Positions 51,760 through 62,119 of a stretch of DNA of 64,000 bases are shown here, in pieces; position 1 is the first letter of the stretch, and every line of letters starts with the position of its first letter. A program made the translations under genes and the position numbers. The notes beneath the pieces were generated by a model, which ran no database searches, was not told the DNA's origin, and saw only the letters and a list, made by a program, of their open reading frames with translations. Source of the stretch: DASPJR01 sp035628505 (GTDB taxonomy: Bacteria > Planctomycetota > SZUA-567 > H5-PLA8); the NCBI GenBank assembly GCA_035628505.1, contig DASPJR010000003.1:1-64000 (forward strand). The letters are read 5' to 3'.

Positions 51760-53970
51760 GTGAGCGACGCCAAACCCAGCGGCTATAAAGTTCTGTTGCA
51801 GAAGCTGGACGGCGTCTGCTCGGCGATTCAGGTACGCATCGATCAGGGCAGTGCTTGGGTGGCTTTGTTTTGTGCAAGGCAGCTTGATCGGCTGCGACGT
51901 TTGAAGCCGCTTGCACGCTATGCTCTCATGACTGTGTTCGTCGTGTTCACGGGCTTTATCTTTCTGTCCGCCTGGCAGGTTGGGTGGAATCTCTTTACCG
52001 GAGGCAATAAAGGCGTCAAGACGCGGCTGACCGCGCGGACTGCGCCGCTGATCCCCACTCTCAAGCCCACGGAAGTGAAGGTCGCCGACCTCGGATGCGG
52101 ACGCTACAACATCTACGCAAATCCCTTTGTCGACCAGGAACTCGTCTTAAATTTCGATCTCCTGGGATACAGCAGACCGACTGTCCTGCTGTTCCGTGAA
52201 GGCGGCCAGCTGCCACGCATGGGAATCGAAATTTCGGCCGATCGTGGCGAGCTTGCGGCGCGGCCTCTCAAAACAGAAGTGAATGGGCAGACCGGGGGCC
52301 GCGAGCTAATCCGCTTTGAACCGGGCGGCGAAGCACGGCAGATCCGCGTGAAAGTGCGCTATATCGGTCCGCCTGTGACATCAGCGGCGTGTGCGTTCGA
52401 AGAGATCGGGCTTTTTCCGAGCGACGCCGGCCTGATGAAAGATCACCGGTCCTTTTTCCGCTATCGTCCGGATAGCCTCGCCTACGGCAAGCTGTTGCCG
52501 CCGCTGCTCTTTTTTGTTGCACTCGCCTGTCTGCTTATGCTCCCCATTTTTGGCGAAAGGTATGTTCTGCCGGGCATGTTGCTGGTGCTTGGCATCAGCC
52601 TGGCGGTGTCGACATTGACAGTCCGGAACATCTACAGCTATCGCGACATTCGCTACAGCATGTTTGTGGGGCAGGTGCAGGATGCGGTCGGAAACAATCT
52701 GAATTGCGGTATTCACATGGGCGCAAACCTGCTGGAGGGAAACGGTCCAGTCCTCAAGAAGGGCTGGGTTCCATGGCACCGCATGCCGGGTCATGCATTC
52801 TTTGTCGCGTTTGCAGGAATCATGACTTTTTCAGGAACCGACCAGCTTGCCCTGAGCGTTGCAACGGTCTTCATGCAGATGCTGTTCGCGGCGGCGGCCA
52901 ACGCGTTCTTTTTCTTTGCGGCGTCCAGGATCATGGACATGCGTGTCGCCGGGTTGATCTGCATTATCGTCGCCTTTCTTCCGAACATGTACTGGTGGAC
53001 GCTGATCGAGGCAATTCTTCCGGGAGTCGTGCTGCTGATGGCAGGCGTCAGCTGTCTCTATATTGAGCAGTATCAGAAGTCGCCGAAGATGCCCCTGCAT
53101 TACGATGTGCTTCTGCATTCAACCTTTGCGTTCTGGTTTTTCCTGCGCCCTGACATCGTTCCGTGCTGGGCTATTGTTTCGCTGGTACTGCATTACCGCC
53201 GCTTTGTCCGGCTCTTTATTCCGCTGCTGATGTTCCTGGGGATCGGGCTGGCCTGGGGCTTGTTCAAGTATCAATATACAAAAGAATGGTCGATGACGAC
53301 CGACAGCTTCGGCGCTTCGGCAATGGCCGGGCTCTGGGAGGTGCCCCATAAGTTCAAGTGGCAACCAAGCGACGGCGATTACTTCGCGTGGATCAGAGCC
53401 AGCACTCAGTTTCGACCGGATACCGCAGCTGCAAACTCCTTTGCAACGCGTGAAGTTTTCCGGTTCTGGTTGACCTTCCCTGGCTACATGATTTCGCTGG
53501 TCTGGCATGAACTCATGACGTTTGTCTACCAGCAGAGTTACTTCGGCTGGCATGTGAACTATGAAAATGTGATCCTGCTGAACCATCTTCGTGGCAACAC
53601 GATCTGGGTGATGCTCTGCACGGTCGTTATGGCGCTTGCAATTGGCTATAAACGGATGCAGACGTTCCTTCTGGGCGCGCTGCTGTTTTTCAATTTGCCG
53701 GTCTTCTTCCTGGTTTATTCCAGCGGCGGACGTTTCTATAACACGGCTTGCATTGTTCTCTTTGTTGCAAGCCTGCCGCTTCTGTTCGACGCGGGCTTCT
53801 ACCGGCGCATGCGGGAGCGACCTGTGACGACATCACTGGTTCTAGCCGTTTTCCTCGCAATGGCAGTTGGTGGTACATTCCTCGATGAGCGGCTCATCGC
53901 CTGGGACTCCTTCCGCTACGCCACGCCCTTTCTGGATCCGGCGCAATCCACCCTCTACAAGTTGAAGTGA
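51760..53970 (+). CDS. Large polytopic membrane protein, GT-C glycosyltransferase-like
   Basis: 736 residues from the GTG at 51760 (AAAGG 11 bases upstream). One N-terminal helix (about 48-72) is followed by an extracytoplasmic beta-rich domain (about 85-225; ELVLNFDLLGYSRPTVLLF), then about ten hydrophobic helices (about 245-730). The layout of a loop with YSYRDIRYS (about 290) after the second helix, and many helices after it, resembles GT-C or PMT-type lipid-linked glycosyltransferases, but the catalytic D-x-D or E-D motif is not clear. Function therefore tentative. It stands alone between a divergent bacilliredoxin gene and icd. Confidence 0.65.
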   Translation: MSDAKPSGYKVLLQKLDGVCSAIQVRIDQGSAWVALFCARQLDRLRRLKPLARYALMTVFVVFTGFIFLSAWQVGWNLFTGGNKGVKTRLTARTAPLIPTLKPTEVKVADLGCGRYNIYANPFVDQELVLNFDLLGYSRPTVLLFREGGQLPRMGIEISADRGELAARPLKTEVNGQTGGRELIRFEPGGEARQIRVKVRYIGPPVTSAACAFEEIGLFPSDAGLMKDHRSFFRYRPDSLAYGKLLPPLLFFVALACLLMLPIFGERYVLPGMLLVLGISLAVSTLTVRNIYSYRDIRYSMFVGQVQDAVGNNLNCGIHMGANLLEGNGPVLKKGWVPWHRMPGHAFFVAFAGIMTFSGTDQLALSVATVFMQMLFAAAANAFFFFAASRIMDMRVAGLICIIVAFLPNMYWWTLIEAILPGVVLLMAGVSCLYIEQYQKSPKMPLHYDVLLHSTFAFWFFLRPDIVPCWAIVSLVLHYRRFVRLFIPLLMFLGIGLAWGLFKYQYTKEWSMTTDSFGASAMAGLWEVPHKFKWQPSDGDYFAWIRASTQFRPDTAAANSFATREVFRFWLTFPGYMISLVWHELMTFVYQQSYFGWHVNYENVILLNHLRGNTIWVMLCTVVMALAIGYKRMQTFLLGALLFFNLPVFFLVYSSGGRFYNTACIVLFVASLPLLFDAGFYRRMRERPVTTSLVLAVFLAMAVGGTFLDERLIAWDSFRYATPFLDPAQSTLYKLK

Positions 53971-54125
53971 CCTGCCCGCTGCGGTCCGGGGTCGTATCGC
54001 CTTGACGGGGGCGGCTCATGGGACTATGACCTTTACGGTTTTTTGATTGGGTCTTCATGAGGTTTCCGCTGACTGGCGGGAACTTGCGAAGCCTTTTTTC
54101 CGCTCCTTCTTGCGAGGAACACGCC

Positions 54126-55523
<1,398 letters not shown>

Positions 55524-55544
55524 TCTGACAGTGGTGGTCAATAG

Positions 55545-55574
55545 AAAACGGCAGCCATGAGGCTGCCGTTTTTT
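55545..55574. terminator. Bidirectional rho-independent terminator
   Basis: AAAACGGCAGCC, loop ATGA, GGCTGCCGTTTTTT: a 12-bp stem between the convergent icd and HEAT-repeat genes. Confidence 0.92.
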
Positions 55575-55591
55575 CTTTGTCTGCTCCTGCG

Positions 55592-56911
55592 TCAGGGCGC
55601 ATCAAGCGGCGCGCCGGACTCGTACGCGGGTTCGGGCTTGACGTCCGGCAGCTTGCCGCCGGACTTCTGGAGTTCCCTTTTCTGCTTGAGCCACTGTTGC
55701 CAGGCAAACCTTCGACTGCCCAGGTCGACGCCCTTGTTAGCCATCACCAGACCTCTCCGCGCGATGGCGGCCACGTCATCATTGGCCAGCAGATCAACAA
55801 AGAAATCCAGTACGTCGTCGCTTGGCGACTCCGTGAACGCATTCAAGATTGCCGCACGGACTTGCGGGCTATCGTCGTTACGCGCGGCCTCCATCGCCGT
55901 GGAGCGATGCTGTGCCGAGCGAACGAGCGCCGAGAACACTACTGCTCGAACGGCAGGTTCTGATTCTGAAATATAAAAGGAAAGCATGTTGGCCGCTGTG
56001 GAGGGTTCCATCTGCGCTACAGCTTTCATCATGGCCAGCCGCGCATCGCCTTTCTTATTTTGGATCTCCTGTTGTATGCGCTGAACCAATGGCGTTGCAC
56101 TCTGTTGCGTGCTGCCGTATCTGCCGAGTGCGCCAGCAGCTTCTTCCCATCCGGGCTTGCCATTTGAAACGATGTCATACGCCAGGTTCACCTGAGCCTC
56201 GGTCATCTTTTCACCAAGCGCCGGCCACACAAAGTTTGAGCTCACGGGCGTGTTGCCCTTCATCGCTTCGAGCACGAACTCTTGCGCCTTGGGGTCGTCA
56301 AACGACGACAGCGCAGCCATCATCTGCTTCTGTGCACCGGCTCCGCGGTCGGGTGAATGCAGCCGTGCTATCATCGCTGGAACGGTATTCACCGCCTTCA
56401 GGTCCAGGGCCGCTCGCGCGTAATTGGTCAGTTCGGGGCCTGTAGACGTTTCGATCAGCTTAGGCAGCTTGGGAACAAGCAGGTCGCCGATCGATGTCAG
56501 TGCTTTATAAGCCGCTTCACAGTCTGCGAGCCTGGGTGCGGTATAGTAATTGGATAAAGTCGCCAGTCGGCCGTCGACCTCCTGGGGCGTGTTGACTGAG
56601 AACATCGCAACTTCGTGAATCGGGGGCAGTGACGAGTCCGATGAGGGTGGATTGTTCCGCGTGTTTGACGCAGCACGCGCTGATTGCGCGGGAGCGGGCG
56701 GCGCCGGCGGTGCCGGCTGAAGTTTGGCTTCCTCGGGTCCGAGTTCGTCTATGCTCGGCTCGTGCGTAGGAATGAGAAACGCTCCGACCAGGCAGGCAAT
56801 GGCGACACTGATCATGATGGCGCGCTGGCGCGGAGTGCCGTCGCCTGGCGCGTACTTCGGCCGCTTCTTCGATGTACCGGTAGGCGGCTGTAGATTGACT
56901 GTCGGTGGCAC
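55592..56911 (-). CDS. Membrane-anchored HEAT-repeat protein
   Basis: 439 residues from the GTG at 56911, which has GAGGA 7 bases upstream; the longer frame has no site. A short cytoplasmic head, one membrane helix (about 30-48, IMISVAIACLVGAFLIP), a Pro/Ala-rich linker and then HEAT-like helical repeats (about 125-400; pattern AVRAVVFSALVRSA, QVRAAILNAFTES). Likely a scaffold facing the periplasm. It is the last gene of a minus-strand run that includes the pilin-like operon, separated from it by a hairpin at 56965. Confidence 0.82.
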   Translation of the reverse strand: MPPTVNLQPPTGTSKKRPKYAPGDGTPRQRAIMISVAIACLVGAFLIPTHEPSIDELGPEEAKLQPAPPAPPAPAQSARAASNTRNNPPSSDSSLPPIHEVAMFSVNTPQEVDGRLATLSNYYTAPRLADCEAAYKALTSIGDLLVPKLPKLIETSTGPELTNYARAALDLKAVNTVPAMIARLHSPDRGAGAQKQMMAALSSFDDPKAQEFVLEAMKGNTPVSSNFVWPALGEKMTEAQVNLAYDIVSNGKPGWEEAAGALGRYGSTQQSATPLVQRIQQEIQNKKGDARLAMMKAVAQMEPSTAANMLSFYISESEPAVRAVVFSALVRSAQHRSTAMEAARNDDSPQVRAAILNAFTESPSDDVLDFFVDLLANDDVAAIARRGLVMANKGVDLGSRRFAWQQWLKQKRELQKSGGKLPDVKPEPAYESGAPLDAP

Positions 56912-56964
56912 AGTGCGATCCTCAGAGTTGATTGAAAAGGAGAAGGCCGCTATCAAACACAGAA

Positions 56965-56988
56965 GCGTGCACGGTTCCCCGTGCACGC
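56965..56988 (-). terminator. Hairpin between pilin operon and HEAT-repeat gene
   Basis: GCGTGCACGG, loop, CCGTGCACGC: a perfect 10-bp stem just past the stop at 57011 on the minus strand. The T-run is poor, so it may only weaken read-through. Confidence 0.4.
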
Positions 56989-57010
56989 TATTAAGGCAAG
57001 TTTAACGCGC

Positions 57011-58204
57011 TTATTCATTTTCCGCCAGGCGCCGCCAGGAGCGTACCTGCATAGTCGTTGGTGCAACGTCATTGAAGAAATTCAGCGCCTGATTGGAGTA
57101 GCGGACATTCCCGTTTCCAGCGAGCTTCACCATTTCCTGGCCGAGAATGGTCGCCGTATCCGTCGGGGAACGCTTGATATTGCGCGTGTAAGCAATGACT
57201 CCACCGAGGATATGCACGTTCTGGCCGCCTCCGACAAACGCCAGTGGCTGTTTGTTGCTGGTAGGGACTTTGTTGGTCACGACTACAACCAGACCCGTCC
57301 AGAGGCTCTGCCCCGACATCACGAACTGTGCTTTGTTGGGGTCGTCGATCTCGATGACGATGATGCCGTATCCCCTCTGCTGGCCGGACCAGTGCACGTC
57401 AGATTCGGACACCGTGCCATCTGCGTTCTGCTTGCCCTTGGCATAGACGATTGCCGGCTTATCACGCGTGCCCAAGCCTCCGGTGATCTGTCCCGTAGAA
57501 AGATCCATGAATGAAGTGGCCGAGCTCTTAACGGAGTTAATCAATCCCTCAAGTGCCGCGAAATCGGGGTTGAGCCCATTGAAGACGCCACCAATGAGCT
57601 GATTGTCGTTATGCTGCTTGTTGACCAGCATTCCCACGGGTTCGGTGCTGGAGGTACCCGTAATCATTCCCACGGTTACTTTATCCATCACCGCGCCTGG
57701 TTTTACTTCAACCCACTCATTTGTGTTGAGTCTGTCCGGATTAGGTAAAACCTTAAACACGCCCGTCTCTTTTGTCTTAACTTCACCTGTCACAGGATCG
57801 GTTGTGGTCAGAGTCTGTTTTACGTATTGCTGACTACCTCCGTAGGTTACATTGGTATAGCTATAACCCTCGGTGGTCGGGTAAAGCGCCTGAACTTCGG
57901 CGGGAATTTTGTAGCTGTATTTCAGCTTGGCATCGAGATCGCCCGAGGCAATTTCCTGTTCGGTCGGAAGCACGTAATCAATTCCGTGAGTACTCGGATT
58001 AGTGCCGTTGAATCCGATTCCTACAGAGTTCGCAGGGTTGAAGGCAATGGTCTGTTGAAAAGGCTCATTGCCGGCTCCTGATGTCGAGCCTCCCGTAGTG
58101 GTGCTATTCTTTCCGCCGCTGCTCTGGGACTGTCCAGCGTGTAGTGAGCAGGTCAGCAGCAGCACTGCCAGGCCCGCCGTGCAGAGTTTCAATGTCGTTT
58201 TCAT
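57011..58204 (-). CDS. Secreted protein with PilX-like C-terminal region, pilin operon
   Basis: 397 residues from the ATG at 58204 (GGAGGAGG upstream). Unlike its operon partners it has an ordinary signal peptide (LCTAGLAVLLLTCSLHAG), not a prepilin leader. A Ser/Gly/Thr-rich stretch follows. The C-terminal half has the pattern of PilX/minor-pilin-associated beta regions (GYGIIVIEIDDPN, LWTGLVVVVTN, HILGGVIAYT, ending V-R-S-W). It likely works at the surface with the pilin-like proteins encoded just upstream; exact function unknown. Confidence 0.72.
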   Translation of the reverse strand: MKTTLKLCTAGLAVLLLTCSLHAGQSQSSGGKNSTTTGGSTSGAGNEPFQQTIAFNPANSVGIGFNGTNPSTHGIDYVLPTEQEIASGDLDAKLKYSYKIPAEVQALYPTTEGYSYTNVTYGGSQQYVKQTLTTTDPVTGEVKTKETGVFKVLPNPDRLNTNEWVEVKPGAVMDKVTVGMITGTSSTEPVGMLVNKQHNDNQLIGGVFNGLNPDFAALEGLINSVKSSATSFMDLSTGQITGGLGTRDKPAIVYAKGKQNADGTVSESDVHWSGQQRGYGIIVIEIDDPNKAQFVMSGQSLWTGLVVVVTNKVPTSNKQPLAFVGGGQNVHILGGVIAYTRNIKRSPTDTATILGQEMVKLAGNGNVRYSNQALNFFNDVAPTTMQVRSWRRLAENE

Positions 58205-58232
58205 TTTTCCTCCTCCAATGTTTGCTGTTTGT

Positions 58233-59120
58233 TTAGGGGTTTCTGCGCGGCGCGATGGGAATGCGCAGCGGGCTGGGCTCAAACTCGAACCGGTCTTTAT
58301 CGAGAGCCTGTACGATGACTTCGACCGTCACCACTTTTCCAGATTCGGTCACACCGCTTTGCATGATACCGCGGTGAATGCCGGTGCTGTACACGGTGTA
58401 CTTGTTGCGCTCGTTGCGGTCGTCGACAACGCCATCGGCGTCGTTGTCGATGCCGTCGTGATACCAGTCGATGGCGTAAGTGAAGAAAGCCACGCTGCCA
58501 AGCGCCTGAGGCACTATGCCGTCTTCACAGTAACGCGGCTTGCCAGCGTTGGGCCCGCTCGAGTATTTCAGTTGTTCTCCGTTTGAGTTGGTCATCGGAA
58601 TCGATCGCCACGTGGGCCGGCCGTTCTTGTCCAGATCATGGCTCGGCATCCAGGCTGATGTTCCAAGGCAACCCGGCTTTGTCCCATCTGCGCGCCGTGC
58701 CACGTGAACACGGATCGGGCGCTGCGTCTCGGGAGCGATCAGAGGGATGGCGCTGCCGATTACTGCCGGGTCCTGACTATTGGGAAGCACGCCCTTGCTC
58801 ACCCGCCGGGCATAGGGTTTGGAGAGCGGCGGCTTTACCGCCGACGGAGTCTGGTTGGGCGGAACGGTCGGGTTAGCTTCAACCCAGGGATTGTAGGTAT
58901 CCGAAGAGTTGATATCAAAGAGCGCTGCGTCGATGCCGGCCTCGGCTGCCTCGAAAGCCTTGATGTCTTCGAGATCGACTTCGACGTGCTTTGCACGTGT
59001 GGTCATTTCGGAGACGAGCACCGCGCTGATACTGGCCAGTAGCGCGATTAGGGCCAGTGCTACGATCAGCGCACTGCCTTTTGGCTTCCTGTCACCGTTT
59101 GAACTCACCTGGGGTTTCAT
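58233..59120 (-). CDS. PilX-like pilus assembly protein
   Basis: 295 residues, AGGAGCTGAG upstream. The N-terminus has a short basic head then KGSALIVALALIALLASISAVLVSE, the GSALI-type hydrophobic helix of PilX N-terminal proteins, followed by an AFEAAEAGIDAAL helix (compare the typical EAGI). The rest is beta-rich with a DWYHDGIDNDADGVVDDRNE acidic loop resembling a calcium-binding stretch. Such proteins incorporate into type IV pili and affect adhesion. Part of a four-gene run. Confidence 0.85.
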   Translation of the reverse strand: MKPQVSSNGDRKPKGSALIVALALIALLASISAVLVSEMTTRAKHVEVDLEDIKAFEAAEAGIDAALFDINSSDTYNPWVEANPTVPPNQTPSAVKPPLSKPYARRVSKGVLPNSQDPAVIGSAIPLIAPETQRPIRVHVARRADGTKPGCLGTSAWMPSHDLDKNGRPTWRSIPMTNSNGEQLKYSSGPNAGKPRYCEDGIVPQALGSVAFFTYAIDWYHDGIDNDADGVVDDRNERNKYTVYSTGIHRGIMQSGVTESGKVVTVEVIVQALDKDRFEFEPSPLRIPIAPRRNP

Positions 59121-59170
59121 CTCTCAGCTCCTGTTGATCTCGCTTATCTTCAGTGCAAGCGCAATGCCGT

Positions 59171-60292
59171 TTAATCGTCTGTTCCCGTCGCCGACGTTGC
59201 ACGCACAAACGTCGCGTTGTTGCGCATGTATAGAGTCGTCGTTGCCTTGATCACATGAGGGTGTCCCGAAGAGGTCAGGTTGAACGTCCACAGATAAATC
59301 TCAACGCGCGCCGGATTGATGACATTGTTGGACGCGTCACGCGGCTGCCAGAAAATGTTGTTGGTCTTGAGGGCTGCCGCATCGGAAGAGGAGTATGCGG
59401 GTGTCGAGTAGGTCGGCTGCAGAATACAGGTGTCGCCGATCGGCGTGCGCGACTCTGGCACCTGCTGCTCGGATCCGGCAGGTCCAACGAAATAGGAACG
59501 TTCAATATATCCCAGCGTGTAGTCTGAATAAAAAAGTCCATCGCCATCGATGTCGATTTTCTCCAGGCTTTCTCTGATGAGCCCGCCACTGCCGAACTTG
59601 CCGAACGAACGGTTGGTGTTAATCACATAGCGGAAGCGAACAAAACCGCCCATCGTCGTCCCCGCGTCGTAGGTGGCGCCTTCGTCCGAAGTAAAGGTGC
59701 TCGAGGAGATCTTGACCGCATTCGGGATGGAGACGCCGGAGCCGATCTTGAGGCCTGGCCCCTGCAGCGGAACCATTTTGCCGCCGTCGTGATCATTGGG
59801 AACGAAGCGCTGATTATCACGCCAGCCGTAGCGCAGCTTGAAGTCAAAATCTCCGTCGCGAACTTGTCCATTCGAGTTAGCGGGCTCAGAAAACGTTGGT
59901 TTGTTCAGGTAGCCGCCGTTGCCATCGGGCACCTGCTTCACCGTTTGAATGAATACGCCGTAACCTCTCGGATTTCGGCTATTGGTTCCATTGCTCACGT
60001 AGCGCAGGGGAACCTTGAAGCGCAGCTCAGCATTGCGGAAGGTATAGCCCATCGTGTTTATGTCCGAGGGACCGCTGGCACCCATCAAGGTGGCGTCTGC
60101 CAGCTCTTCCTGCAGATACTTGATTGCTTTTTCGCCCTTGTCGGTCAGATCGCTTTCATGGATCTGCTCGTGAAAAGCCTTGGTCGACCAATGCGTGATG
60201 CCGAATGACAGGGTGATCACCAGCGCGAAGATCGAGGACGCGATGATCGCTTCGATCACTGTCATGCCGCGCGGAGTCCGTTGATAAATCAT
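59171..60292 (-). CDS. PilW-like prepilin
   Basis: 373 residues, AAAGGACA upstream. The leader TPRG before MTVIEAIIASSIFALVI is a type III (prepilin) signal: peptidase would cut after the Gly, leaving Met1 and Glu at position 5. The C-terminal part is a long beta-rich head with many Asn/Gly turns and an acidic EKIDIDGDGLFYSDY loop that could bind calcium. Typical of minor pilins of the PilW/PulJ type. Lies between the PilV-like and PilX-like genes. Confidence 0.9.
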   Translation of the reverse strand: MIYQRTPRGMTVIEAIIASSIFALVITLSFGITHWSTKAFHEQIHESDLTDKGEKAIKYLQEELADATLMGASGPSDINTMGYTFRNAELRFKVPLRYVSNGTNSRNPRGYGVFIQTVKQVPDGNGGYLNKPTFSEPANSNGQVRDGDFDFKLRYGWRDNQRFVPNDHDGGKMVPLQGPGLKIGSGVSIPNAVKISSSTFTSDEGATYDAGTTMGGFVRFRYVINTNRSFGKFGSGGLIRESLEKIDIDGDGLFYSDYTLGYIERSYFVGPAGSEQQVPESRTPIGDTCILQPTYSTPAYSSSDAAALKTNNIFWQPRDASNNVINPARVEIYLWTFNLTSSGHPHVIKATTTLYMRNNATFVRATSATGTDD

Positions 60293-60326
60293 GGTCTGTC
60301 CTTTCAGTGCTCGTTTATCGCAACGC

Positions 60327-61187
60327 CTAGAGGCCCGTTCCCGACCGGTTCGTCAGGAACGTGATGAGTGTGATTTCACGCGGCAGTCCGGCGACGCTCC
60401 ACCAGCGCGCCTGCAGCACGACCGGGTACACGATCAGGTTCGTCATATTCTGATAGCCATCCACGAATGCCCGGCCCGATTGGATGGGAATCGCCAGGTA
60501 ACGTGGGAACAGCGGCCTGGCATCGATATCGCCAAATTCATAGTTTGCCGGCGCCAGCGGCATCGGTGATTCGCTGATCTGCCCGTCGCCGTTCAGGTCG
60601 ACGCCATCGCTGGGATTTTCCGGCGTCTCGCCCATGCGTGCTTCGGTCGGCACTTCATTGTTGATAAAGACGATGCGCAGTTCAGGCGTGCGGGCCTGCG
60701 GTGCCCAGTAGCGGTTGCCGTAGAGGACCCCGCCGTCGAATGGAGTTTTTGAAACCTTCACGCCCCGCAGAGTGTCGTCGCTGGGCTCGCCCTTACCGTT
60801 CCAGCCCAGGAAAAGTTTGATCATGCCCGGCTTTTTGCGCGCATCGGTCGGGCCCGCATAGCCGCCGCCGGAATAGCCGTCTCCAACCCACACTTCCGGC
60901 TCAATTTCGTATCCAGGATTCGGCACATAAAGGCCGCCCCGGTACGTCGATCCCATCGCATTATCCACGCGCGTGAACGGGGTCGAACGGATGTCGTTCA
61001 TGTAGCGCTGCAGCGCCGCCTGGACAATCGATTCTTCACGCTGCAGAGCCTGCAGACGCTGTGAATTCATCCAGGCGTTGAAGGTACCCATGATCGCGAT
61101 GCTGATCATCGATACGGCGAAGATCACCTCAAGCAAGGTCATGCCTGAGGGTGCTTTCTTATGACTTGTCATGCGTGCGGTTTCCAT
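60327..61187 (-). CDS. PilV-like prepilin
   Basis: 286 residues, AGGAAA upstream. KKAPSG before MTLLEVIFAVSMISIAIMGTF is a prepilin signal with Glu at position 5. The head is beta-rich and longer than usual for PilV/PulI. First gene of the minor-pilin-like operon (PilV-, PilW- and PilX-like, then the secreted protein). No pilus motor, platform or prepilin peptidase gene is present here. Gap 61188-61498 upstream has no further gene or repeat that I can see, and presumably holds the operon promoter. Confidence 0.9.
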   Translation of the reverse strand: METARMTSHKKAPSGMTLLEVIFAVSMISIAIMGTFNAWMNSQRLQALQREESIVQAALQRYMNDIRSTPFTRVDNAMGSTYRGGLYVPNPGYEIEPEVWVGDGYSGGGYAGPTDARKKPGMIKLFLGWNGKGEPSDDTLRGVKVSKTPFDGGVLYGNRYWAPQARTPELRIVFINNEVPTEARMGETPENPSDGVDLNGDGQISESPMPLAPANYEFGDIDARPLFPRYLAIPIQSGRAFVDGYQNMTNLIVYPVVLQARWWSVAGLPREITLITFLTNRSGTGL

Positions 61188-61498
61188 GTCTGGCGTTTCC
61201 TAAGGAGAACAGTTCAACCCCGTTTATGCACACAACGTGCCATGGGTAGATGCTGGATTTATATGAAAGCGAGCTGAAGAGTGATACGTGGCGGCAACAA
61301 ATCACAGGTGCGCGATACGAAATGGTAGCAGCCAGCGCTGTGTCTGATCCGTATCAATGCACGGTGCATTGCTGCAGCGACGCTGCGGAGGAGCGTCGTA
61401 CTTTCGAGTGATCAAGGACCAAGTCCGTTACTGCACGCGCTCGGTGTCCTGCCCAGTGTGTTCACCGCGTCTCTGCATTTCAGCGGTGGAGAGAACAG

Positions 61499-61864
61499 TC
61501 AGGACAGTCCTGCGCGTTCCAGGATCAGCTCGGCGATTTTACTGCTGATTCCCAGGCAGCCGGAGACGCGGAATACCACTCCAGGATGGCTGGCTGCTGC
61601 TTCGCTCACCATGCGCGGGATGTCGCCGGTGGAATGCTTGCCCGGACCGAGCATGTAGGGCAGCACGACGATTTCAGTCGCGCCTTCCTTGACGCACGCC
61701 TCGAATCCCTGCGGAATCGTCGGTTCGGCCAGCTCCATATGGGCCACGTTGACGATGAGATCTGGCGCTAGCTCTTTAACCTTAACGCGCACGAATTTCA
61801 GCATTTCATTCGATTCATGCCGCTTGGAACCGTGATCAACGATGAGCAATGCCTGTCTGGCCAT
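61499..61864 (-). CDS. cbiX: Short CbiX/SirB-type chelatase
   Basis: 121 residues from the ATG at 61864 (AGAGGTGG upstream). The half-size CbiX fold: LLIVDHGSKRHESN with the metal-binding His near the N-terminus and YMLGPGKHSTGDIP with the second His. Single-domain CbiX proteins act as homodimers and insert cobalt or iron into sirohydrochlorin in cobalamin or siroheme synthesis. No other tetrapyrrole gene is nearby and I see no cobalamin riboswitch upstream. Confidence 0.9.
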   Translation of the reverse strand: MARQALLIVDHGSKRHESNEMLKFVRVKVKELAPDLIVNVAHMELAEPTIPQGFEACVKEGATEIVVLPYMLGPGKHSTGDIPRMVSEAAASHPGVVFRVSGCLGISSKIAELILERAGLS

Positions 61865-62119
61865 GATCCACCTCTGACTTTCCGTAAGAAGGTTATCTCC
61901 CAGCCGTGCAGCGAAATCAAGCGTCCGCTGAATGCAAGATTGCAAGCCGCACAATTATTCCTGAGCTTGCCAGAGCAGAAACTGGTTTAGGCTTTGCAAA
62001 TGTTCTCATGAAACTCTGACAAAGCACCTACCTGTCGCGCTGTAGGACAAACTCTGTCGTAATTTGTCCGGTGCCGGTTGAAAGGTGTCTGATTTTGCAG
62101 AAAAAAAAGGAGCTGCACC

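Noticed and set aside
61865..62119. Cobalamin riboswitch before cbiX
   Set aside because: No B12-box-like sequence is visible.
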